Source of the DNA: Amycolatopsis cihanbeyliensis
Lineage (GTDB): Bacteria > Actinomycetota > Actinomycetes > Mycobacteriales > Pseudonocardiaceae
Reading direction: 5' to 3'
DNA length: 64,000 nucleotides
NCBI RefSeq assembly: GCF_006715045.1
Contig: NZ_VFML01000001.1
Span: 2,386,501-2,450,500, forward strand
Shown here: positions 56,230-62,866 of the stretch, one piece after another
Layout: the number at the start of each line of letters is the position of its first letter
How positions within the stretch are numbered: position 1 is the first letter of the stretch
Translations under genes and position numbers: made by a program
Notes under the pieces: generated by a model
The model's database searches: none
Told to the model about the DNA's origin: nothing
The model's input: only the letters and a program-made list of their open reading frames with translations

Positions 56230-57069
56230 ATGATTGTGGTGACCGGGGCTACCGGGAATGTGGGCCGGCCGTTGACACAGGCGCTGGCCGAGGCGGGCCA
56301 GCAGGTGACGGCGGTGTCGCGGCACGCCGCGGCGGTGCCGGACGGCGTCCGCCACGTGGTGGCCGACCTGGCCGAACCGTCCGGCCTCGAGCCCGCGCTG
56401 GCAGGGGCGAAGGCGTTGTTCCTACTCCTGCCCGGCGATCTGCACGCCGCCGGAGCCAACCCGGCCGACATCCTCAGCAAGGCCGCGGCCGGCGGGGTGC
56501 GTCGGGTCGTCCTGCAGACCTCGCTGGCGGTGGCGACCAGACCCCACGGCCCGACGCGGATCGCGATGCGCGCGCTGGAGGACGTGCTGCGGGAATCCGG
56601 CCTGGACTGGGCCATCCTGCGGCCGGGTGGCTTCGCCTCCAACGCCCTGTGGTGGGCCGAATCCGTCCGCACGCGCCGGGTCGTCGCCGCGCCCTTCGGC
56701 GACATCGGGGTGCCCATCATCGACCCGGCGGACATCGCCGAGGTCGCCGCGGCCTGCCTGCTGGACGACCGGCACGCCGGCGGCGTGTACGAGCTGACCG
56801 GACCGGAGGTCATCACCCCGCGCCAGCAGGCGGAGGCCATTGCCGCCGCGCTGGGCTCGCCGGTACGGTTCCACGACCTCACCCGCGACGAGGCCAAGAC
56901 CAGCATGACCCAGAGCATGCCGGCCGAGCTCGCCGACGACACCCTGGACATCCTCAGCTCCCCGAGCCCGGCCGAACTGCGCGTCAGCCCGGACGTCCAG
57001 CGGGTCCTCGGCCGCGCCCCGCGCCCCTTCGCCGACTGGGCCGCCCACAACATCGCCGCATTCCACTGA
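56230..57069 (+). CDS. NAD(P)-binding NmrA-like oxidoreductase or sensor
   Basis: The 279-residue atypical SDR starts MIVVTGATGNVGRPLTQALA, with the G-x-x-G-x-x-G cofactor loop. It continues AKALFLLLPGD, VVLQTSLAVATRPHGPTRI, WAILRPGGFASNALWW and IIDPADIAEVAAACLLDD. The catalytic Tyr-Lys pair is not evident. Relatives include quinone reductase QorB and redox-sensing NmrA. ATG 56230 is preceded by AAAGGAGC; an in-frame GTG/ATG at 56194 lacks one. Divergent from an HxlR gene. Confidence 0.87.
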   Translation: MIVVTGATGNVGRPLTQALAEAGQQVTAVSRHAAAVPDGVRHVVADLAEPSGLEPALAGAKALFLLLPGDLHAAGANPADILSKAAAGGVRRVVLQTSLAVATRPHGPTRIAMRALEDVLRESGLDWAILRPGGFASNALWWAESVRTRRVVAAPFGDIGVPIIDPADIAEVAAACLLDDRHAGGVYELTGPEVITPRQQAEAIAAALGSPVRFHDLTRDEAKTSMTQSMPAELADDTLDILSSPSPAELRVSPDVQRVLGRAPRPFADWAAHNIAAFH

Positions 57070-57789
57070 GACCGATCAGCGCCTCCGAAACTGCTCGGCG
57101 TACTCGCCGATCCACCGCCGATTAGCCGAAGAACCTGATCCGACGTTGACGATGGCGCTATGGCTCGGAACTGACACTCACCACCGACCGCCCTGCCAAC
57201 GCGGGCGGGGCCCCGAACACCGACACGGGCCCCCGCCCGCAGTCACCGAACATCGCAACCGGACCGCGTCACAAACGAAGGCCGCCGAAACCTGTGCACG
57301 AAACATCCGCTCATCGGCAGAAGAGAACGTCAGCACCGGCCAGCGAAGCGCGGTTCAAACAACCGGAAAACGACTGGCACTACCCTCCGTTACCGGCCAC
57401 CGTGTTTCGCCGGTAGCCGGTACGGCGCATCTTCGCATGTGCTGACTCGACAGCCACCGACAAGCCGCTGACCAGCAGGTTCAGGTTCGTATACTGGCTT
57501 GGTTGGGTGCGCCCCCGCCGGACCACGAAAAACGGGCCTCGACCAGCGAAAACGCCAGTCGAGGCCTGCTTTTCGTGCTACCCGGCTGCACCCGGCGCCA
57601 TACGGGTGCCCGTGGACAATGCGTGGACACGCCTAGCCGACGTGCCCGAGCGCGGCCTGCACCCGCGTGTAGGTAATCATCGGTAGCTCGCCATGTTGAT
57701 CGCACGCTTAACGGTCAACTGAGCCGAGTGTCGAACTCACTGGCAGATCCAGCCGGAGGACCAACGCAGCATTCACCTGGAATCGGCTC
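57070..57789. other. 720-bp gap with terminator hairpins and a possible integrase remnant
   Basis: A 10-bp stem GCGGGCGGGG/CCCCGCCCGC (57201-57210, 57231-57240) may end the NmrA-like transcript. A second, stronger structure lies at 57526-57575. On the minus strand 57681-57637 reads MITYTRVQAALGHVG then stop, which could be the tail of a tyrosine recombinase, but there is no catalytic motif. No intact gene is visible. Confidence 0.35.
57526..57575. terminator. Long bidirectional terminator
   Basis: GGCCTCGAC (57535-57543) pairs exactly with GTCGAGGCC (57558-57566). Outside, CGAAAA (57526-57531) and TTTTCG (57570-57575) give A and T tracts on both sides. Confidence 0.8.
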
Positions 57790-58644
57790 TTAAGCGGTGA
57801 GGTGGGTTGCGAGCCGATCGGCGACGCTGCTGGGTTCGCGACCGAGCAGTTCGGTCAGCAGCGGGCTGGCTTCCGCGAAGTAGCCGGCTCGGCTGGCCTG
57901 ATAGAAGGTGAGCATGAGTCGGGCCACCTGCTCTGGTACACCGATTGCGATCTGGTCGGCCACCCACTGTTCATCGTCCAGAACGACGCGCTTGATCGTG
58001 CGGCCGGTGAGGTCAGAGGCGATCTTGGCGACGTCCTCGAAGGTGACGGCGGTCGGCGAGGTGAGGGTGACCGGGCCGTCGAAGGTGCGGTCACCGGCGA
58101 GGATGACCGCAGTGGCCTCGGCTACCTCGGCACGGTCGGTATACGGAACGGGACCGTCCTCCGGTTGGGCGATCACCGCGGTCTGCTGCCACGGGCCGAG
58201 CACCTGTTCCAGCGTGCCGTAGGCGCCGTTGCGCAATGCGGTCCAGGCGAGCCCGGACTCGGCGAGGATCGCTTCGGTGGCGATGTGGACTTCCGACGGC
58301 GGGTACGGATTGCCAGGGATGGCGGCGTGCAGGCTCGTGTAGAGAATTCGCCGGGCACCTGCCGTGACGGCTGCCTCGATGGCGTTGCGGTGCAGGCTGA
58401 CCATGTCAGCCGTCGGGTCGTTGCCGGACACCAGTAGTACCTGCTCGGCACCTTCGAACGAGTCGCGCAGCGCGGCCGGATCCTGGTAGGACCCGTGTCG
58501 CACGCGGACACCCCGGTCGGCGAATGGTCGCGCCTTGGCGACATCGCGGACGCTGACCCCGATCTGGTCGGCTGGTACGCGCTTGAGGAGGTGTTCGACG
58601 GTCGCGCCGCCAAGCCCGCCGGTAGCCCCGGTGACAACGATCAT
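57790..58644 (-). CDS. NAD(P)-binding NmrA-like / QorB-type oxidoreductase
   Basis: The 284-residue protein starts MIVVTGATGGLGGATVEHLL and has VRHGSYQDPAALRDSFEGAE, VLLVSGNDPTADMV, RILYTSLHAAIP and WTALRNGAYG. It is a second member of the same family as 56230-57069, closest in layout to NADPH:quinone reductase 2 (QorB). ATG 58644. It diverges from a TetR gene, with two matching inverted repeats in the spacer. Confidence 0.88.
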   Translation of the reverse strand: MIVVTGATGGLGGATVEHLLKRVPADQIGVSVRDVAKARPFADRGVRVRHGSYQDPAALRDSFEGAEQVLLVSGNDPTADMVSLHRNAIEAAVTAGARRILYTSLHAAIPGNPYPPSEVHIATEAILAESGLAWTALRNGAYGTLEQVLGPWQQTAVIAQPEDGPVPYTDRAEVAEATAVILAGDRTFDGPVTLTSPTAVTFEDVAKIASDLTGRTIKRVVLDDEQWVADQIAIGVPEQVARLMLTFYQASRAGYFAEASPLLTELLGREPSSVADRLATHLTA

Positions 58645-58700
58645 GCATGTGGTCCTTCCCTATGAATGCACATCCGGCCTGGTGGGCGATGTTCATAAGT

Positions 58701-58760
58701 TGACCACTATGGTCAGGTTCGCCCTGTTGACGACACTAGGTAAGCTGACCCTGCGAGTCA
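58701..58760. promoter_or_regulatory. Two TGACC-N5-GGTCA-type operators
   Basis: TGACC-ACTAT-GGTCA (58701-58715) and TGACC-CTGCG-AGTCA (58746-58760) share the same 15-bp geometry with one mismatch in the second, and their starts are 45 bp apart. They lie in the 120-bp spacer between the QorB-like and TetR genes, a position suited to controlling both. Confidence 0.6.
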
Positions 58761-58764
58761 AATT

Positions 58765-59394
58765 GTGGCGAAGGTTCGGGAGGCGGTGAATGGCATGGCC
58801 GGTGCGGCACCTTCGGAACCTCGGCTGCGTGCCGATGCCGAGCGCAATGCCGAGCAGATCAGGCGCGCGGCGATCGATGCCTTCCAGGGCAGAGGGCTGA
58901 CCGTGCCGCTGGAAGAGGTCGCCAACGTGGCGGGGGTGAGCAAGGGCACGATATTCAACCGGTTCGGCGGCCGGATCGGCCTCATCGAGGCCGTGATCGA
59001 AGAAGTCGTCGCAACCGAGCTGTACGCCATCATCGACCGCACCCGATCCATCGCTGAAGCCGGGGACCAGCTCAGGTACTACGTGGCCGCGATCCGCGAC
59101 CTGCAATACCGCCAGCCCGCCGTCGTGGACACCATGCTGCAGACCTACCCCGACTCAACGAGTCTCATGGCGATCTGCCGGGCGGGCACCGAGATCCACA
59201 ACGAACTCGTCGCGGCAGGACGCGCTTGCGGCGCAGTGCGGTCCGATTTCACGGCCGACGACCTCCATGCGTTGCTCCACGACAGCGCACTCGCCCTGAA
59301 ACACGGAACCCGCCCACAGCGGGACGACTACGACCGCCGAACCACCCACGTGCTCGACGGAATCCACGCGCGACAGCCCACTGCCGCCGGGTGA
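58765..59394 (+). CDS. TetR-family regulator, divergent from the QorB-like gene
   Basis: The 209-residue protein has the TetR HTH at about residues 30-75 (ERNAEQIRRAAIDAFQGRGL, PLEEVANVAGVSKGTIFNRF), then a helical effector domain (LRYYVAAIRDLQYRQPAVVD). GTG 58765 is the longest start; GTG 58786 or ATG 58795 (MAGAAPSEPRL) are possible, with GGGAGG at 58777-58782. The two inverted repeats directly upstream suggest autoregulation. Ligand unknown; by analogy with QorB loci a quinone or electrophile is possible. Confidence 0.88.
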   Translation: MAKVREAVNGMAGAAPSEPRLRADAERNAEQIRRAAIDAFQGRGLTVPLEEVANVAGVSKGTIFNRFGGRIGLIEAVIEEVVATELYAIIDRTRSIAEAGDQLRYYVAAIRDLQYRQPAVVDTMLQTYPDSTSLMAICRAGTEIHNELVAAGRACGAVRSDFTADDLHALLHDSALALKHGTRPQRDDYDRRTTHVLDGIHARQPTAAG

Positions 59395-59612
59395 TGACAG
59401 CTCCTTGAGCAGCCTGCCCTGGGCCAGTGTCATCACTCATCGTGCCCACCCCGCCGAACCCAGGCTCAGCGTGTCGAACCGAAAACACCGCTCCGGACAC
59501 AGTCCCGGGCTTCCTGCGCTGCTCCTCCACCTCGCCGCGCGGCGTCGGGTCGGAGCCGCAATCCGAGAACATCCGCGCACCCGACGGTACCAAACCGAGA
59601 ATCAGCCAAGAC

Positions 59613-60569
59613 TCAATCGTGACTCGACACTTCGCTACCCGGTTCCCACCGCGCTCCGTAGGCCAAGCCCGGGGTGAGCTGGCGAAACCGCAAGTGGATC
59701 TCGCCGGCCCGGTCCACGGGGTACTGGTGGCCGTACCGAACCGGATCGGACACATCCCGCAGAGCTGCGCCGTGCAGTGTCCACACGCGCGGTGCCACCA
59801 TGTCCCGTCCGAACCGCACCCGCAGGTCGAACAGCTCGCACGGTCGTCTCGGCACCCACACCAGGTAGGGTCGCATCGCATGCGCGGCCGGCAGCCGAAA
59901 CCGCACCGCGACGTCGTGGGACTCGCCCTTGGAAAGCGGCCCCGGCAAGGCAAGCGCGACGCCAAGGCGATTGCTCGCCGCCATAGCGTCATCGACCGGC
60001 GTGCCACCGTAGAACACGCCGATATCCATGGCGCACCGCCCGGCCGGGAGCGAGACCGCGAGATCCAGTTCGCGAAGGCCATCCTGGTCGGCAACGATCC
60101 GGCGCTGCTCCAGCACCTCGGGCCGCTCCCGGTCCAGCGCCATCGCCACGAGTAGCTCGGTGGTGCGCCAGGCGCCTGCCGGCTCGCCGGTTCGACCATG
60201 CGGCGCACCGAAAGCCAGTTCGGCGAGTTGGTCGATCGCCTCGTCCACTCGCCGGCGCACCGTGCGCTGGTCGCGGTCCAGCCTGATCGCCACCCAGAGC
60301 ACCCGATCCTGGTAACGCGGCAACCTGACCTCGTCGTTGACAGCGAACGCCGCGAGTGCTGCCAAGCGTAGGTCCGCGGGCAAGTGCTCGGCCAACTCGG
60401 CCAGCCTGGTGGCCACTTTCCGCCGGACAGCCGCCGGACCGTCGCCGTCCCATACCTCGCACACCGCACGCAGGTTCGGACCGACCCGCTCCAATACCCT
60501 GCCCGCGAACAGGCCACGTCCCTTACGGAGCGACTTCAGTTCGCGGACCAGTTCAGCGCGCCCACTCAT
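59613..60569 (-). CDS. Conserved hypothetical protein, function unknown
   Basis: The 318-residue protein has an N-terminal helical part (VRELKSLRKGRGLFAGRVLE, RVGPNLRAVCEVWDGDGPAA, VRRKVATRLAELAEHLPADL) with HTH-like spacing in LDRDQRTVRRRVDEAIDQLA. The C-terminal half is beta-rich (GESHDVAVRFRLPAAHAMRP, CELFDLRVRFGRDMV). I recall similar architectures among uncharacterised actinomycete proteins but know no function. ATG 60569 is preceded by GGAGGAGA. A GTGGACA direct repeat lies 62 bases upstream, so the divergent SARP may control it. Confidence 0.7.
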   Translation of the reverse strand: MSGRAELVRELKSLRKGRGLFAGRVLERVGPNLRAVCEVWDGDGPAAVRRKVATRLAELAEHLPADLRLAALAAFAVNDEVRLPRYQDRVLWVAIRLDRDQRTVRRRVDEAIDQLAELAFGAPHGRTGEPAGAWRTTELLVAMALDRERPEVLEQRRIVADQDGLRELDLAVSLPAGRCAMDIGVFYGGTPVDDAMAASNRLGVALALPGPLSKGESHDVAVRFRLPAAHAMRPYLVWVPRRPCELFDLRVRFGRDMVAPRVWTLHGAALRDVSDPVRYGHQYPVDRAGEIHLRFRQLTPGLAYGARWEPGSEVSSHD

Positions 60570-60630
60570 CGTCCGGTCTCCTCCAACGGATCTCCACGGC
60601 ATCTCCTTCCCCGACAACCTGCGGCGACTG

Positions 60631-60648
60631 GTGGACAAGAGGTGGACA
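60631..60648. promoter_or_regulatory. 11-bp-spaced GTGGACA direct repeat (SARP-type site)
   Basis: GTGGACA at 60631-60637 and again at 60642-60648 are exact direct repeats with 11-bp periodicity. SARP proteins bind heptamer direct repeats of this spacing near the -35 region. The site lies between the divergent unknown gene and the SARP gene, nearer the former. Confidence 0.6.
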
Positions 60649-60825
60649 GTTCGTGCATGGCCCGAACCGATGACTTAGGCGTCACCGGCGTAATCACCGC
60701 GGTTCCGCCGAAACTGGAGCCGATCCGTGTTGACGAAACGTGGACGGAATGCTGAATCGCCGATACACGGACGGCCCCTGGCGCGATGTGACTCGCGGAT
60801 AGCAAACCCACCATGGGGAGGCGTA

Positions 60826-61716
60826 ATGGAGTTTCGGATGCTGGGCCCGTTGGAGGCGTGGCACGAGGGGTCCCAGATCCCGTTGGGGGATCAGCAGCAA
60901 CGGTTTGTCCTCGTCGTACTCCTGCTGCACGCGAACAGACCGGTGTCCACCGTCCGGTTGACCGAGATCGTCTGGGGCAGCAACCCGGCCCGTCGCGATC
61001 TGGTGCGTGGCTACATCAACAAGCTACGCAACGCATTCCAGGACGTCGGCAACGTGCGTATCGAGACCATGCCGACCGGCTACCTGCTGCGGGTCGGCGC
61101 GGAACAACTGGACACAGCCCGGTTCGACCGGCTGCGGGCGGAGGCCGAGGTAGCGCGAACAGAGGACCCGCACCGCGCGGTCGAGTTGCTGCGCGCCGCG
61201 GTCGGCCTGTGGCGCGGTCGGTTCCTCGAGGACGTCGACATCGACCGGGTGGGTGGCCCCGAGGTGATCTCTCCGGACGACAGCCACCTCGACGCGGTCG
61301 GTGACCTGGCCGAGCTGGAAGTGGAAACCGGGGATCACCGATCGGCTCGAAACCGCCTGCGACCCGTGGTACGGGCGGATCCGGCCAGCCAGCGCCATGC
61401 CGAGATCCTGATGCGTTCCCTGCTCGCCGACGGTGACCGGGTAGCGGTGGTCCGAGTCTTTCACGGCACCAGGGACGCGCTCGCCGAACTCGGGGTCGAG
61501 CCGGGGCTCGTGTTGCGGAGCCTTGCCGCGCGCGCGGAACGCGGCGAGCCAACCGATTCCCTGCCGTTCCAGGCGGACGCGTTCACCGGCCGCAACGCGA
61601 TCACGCAGTTGTTGGTCGAACTCGGTGTGCTGGATGTCAATCCGATCTCGACCGGCGCGCGCGATACGCACATGACAAATCCTTCGTGGCGGTGGCAGGC
61701 TCATGGGAACGTTTGA
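60826..61716 (+). CDS. SARP-family regulator (winged helix plus BTAD)
   Basis: The 296-residue protein has an OmpR-type winged helix at residues 1-95 (MEFRMLGPLEAWHEGSQIPL, ANRPVSTVRLTEIVWGSNPA, RRDLVRGYINKLRNAFQDVG, PTGYLLRVGAEQLDTARFDR). A bacterial transcriptional activation domain (about 100-250, LEVETGDHRSARNRLRPVVR) follows, and a short tail. SARPs activate antibiotic clusters, but none is visible here. ATG 60826 has a GGGGAGG ribosome-binding site. Confidence 0.88.
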   Translation: MEFRMLGPLEAWHEGSQIPLGDQQQRFVLVVLLLHANRPVSTVRLTEIVWGSNPARRDLVRGYINKLRNAFQDVGNVRIETMPTGYLLRVGAEQLDTARFDRLRAEAEVARTEDPHRAVELLRAAVGLWRGRFLEDVDIDRVGGPEVISPDDSHLDAVGDLAELEVETGDHRSARNRLRPVVRADPASQRHAEILMRSLLADGDRVAVVRVFHGTRDALAELGVEPGLVLRSLAARAERGEPTDSLPFQADAFTGRNAITQLLVELGVLDVNPISTGARDTHMTNPSWRWQAHGNV

Positions 61717-61776
61717 CCGAAATTACTCGGACCATCGCTGATGATTCATGTCACTAGCTTGCCAGCAAGGAACTGA

Positions 61777-61803
61777 CCGTTTTTCGACCCAACCGGAAAA
61801 CGG
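61777..61803. terminator. Hairpin after the SARP gene
   Basis: CCGTTTTTCG (61777-61786-region) pairs with CGGAAAACGG (to 61803) with one mismatch; the arm contains a T run. It separates the SARP and TIR-like genes. Confidence 0.45.
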
Positions 61804-61913
61804 CGGACAATACATCCACCCGCTATCCACTTCCGCTCCACACGGCAACCCAAAAATGGGCCGGGTACGCCAAAGTCCGGCCAGGGGTCGGGATGAGCAG
61901 GGAGGTATGGCTA

Positions 61914-62810
61914 GTGAGCGAAGTAGCCAGCTACGACTTCGCGGTGTCGTTCACCGAAGAGCAGGAGACGACCGTCGAGGAGGTGGTGGCGGCGTGCCGG
62001 CAGCGCGGGTTGACCGTGCTGCACGGGCCCGGGCAGACCCACCAGTGGTGGGCCGGAAAGGACGAAGGTGACCTGCCGGAAGCCCAGGTCAGGTTCTTCC
62101 TCCCGTTCGTGTCCACAGCGGACGAGTTTTCCGCCGCCATGTTGCGTGCGGTCAAGGCCGGGGACCAGCACGTGTTACCGGTGCTAATCGACGACGTGGC
62201 GGTGCCGGTCGGCCTACTGCATCCACACGTGCAGTACCTGCGCGGCACCGAGTCCCAGCCGCACTCGATCGCGGAGGCGCTCGCCACCCGGGTCGAGCAG
62301 GCTGAGGCCGCCGGGTGGGATCTGGCTCGGCTTGCCGCGGTAGTCACTCAGGCGAGGGAGATCGAGCCGCCCGCGGCCGCGCCTGCCGACTTCAGCCGCT
62401 ACGCGGAGCAGGACGCGGCCATGCGCTACCTCGGCGAGCAGTTCGCCGCGGCCGTGCCGGCGTTGGCCCGGCGCGGGCTCGTCGGCACGGTGCACCGCGG
62501 CGACTCACGGATCGCGCTGCGGATCGAACGGGCAGGCGACACCCTGTACGCACTCGACATCCAGCGCGGCGGCATCGGCGGAGACGAGACGGTGAATTTC
62601 GTGGTCGGCAGGCACGATGCCGGGAGCGCCTGCACCAACGGCTGGGCACGGCCGGTGTACGACACCGGTACGAGCACGGCCAAGCTGGAGTTGCACGACC
62701 GGTCGGTGTTCGGCCGCGACGGCACCGAGCCGCTCACCTACACCCCTGAGGAACTGTTCACCGCGCTCTGGCAACGAATCGACGCGGTGCTCGCGGCGAC
62801 CATCGGCTAA
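61914..62810 (+). CDS. TIR-like domain protein
   Basis: The 298-residue protein opens with a TIR-type alpha/beta domain (about residues 7-110). YDFAVSFTEEQETTVEEVVA is strand A and helix A, RGLTVLHGPGQTHQWWAGKD is strand B and the BB loop, and FFLPFVSTADEFSAAMLRAV holds the conserved Glu (residue 71). HVLPVLIDDVAVPVGLLHPH follows. I recall Streptomyces relatives with the same HEWW and DEF-AML landmarks but longer loops. The second half (about 140-298) is an unrecognised domain. GTG 61914 is favoured by AGGGAGGT; ATG 61893 would add seven residues. TIR domains commonly cleave NAD+ in immunity; activity here is inference. Confidence 0.72.
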   Translation: MSEVASYDFAVSFTEEQETTVEEVVAACRQRGLTVLHGPGQTHQWWAGKDEGDLPEAQVRFFLPFVSTADEFSAAMLRAVKAGDQHVLPVLIDDVAVPVGLLHPHVQYLRGTESQPHSIAEALATRVEQAEAAGWDLARLAAVVTQAREIEPPAAAPADFSRYAEQDAAMRYLGEQFAAAVPALARRGLVGTVHRGDSRIALRIERAGDTLYALDIQRGGIGGDETVNFVVGRHDAGSACTNGWARPVYDTGTSTAKLELHDRSVFGRDGTEPLTYTPEELFTALWQRIDAVLAATIG

Positions 62811-62818
62811 CTTCGCAC

Positions 62819-62856
62819 AGGACGCGCTCCTCAGCATGGTATGAGGAGCGCGTCCT
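62819..62856. terminator. Perfect 15-bp hairpin between TIR-like and HerA genes
   Basis: AGGACGCGCTCCTCA (62819-62833) pairs exactly with TGAGGAGCGCGTCCT (62842-62856) between two convergent stops, so it serves both. Confidence 0.85.
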
Positions 62857-62866
62857 TGGTGGGCGA

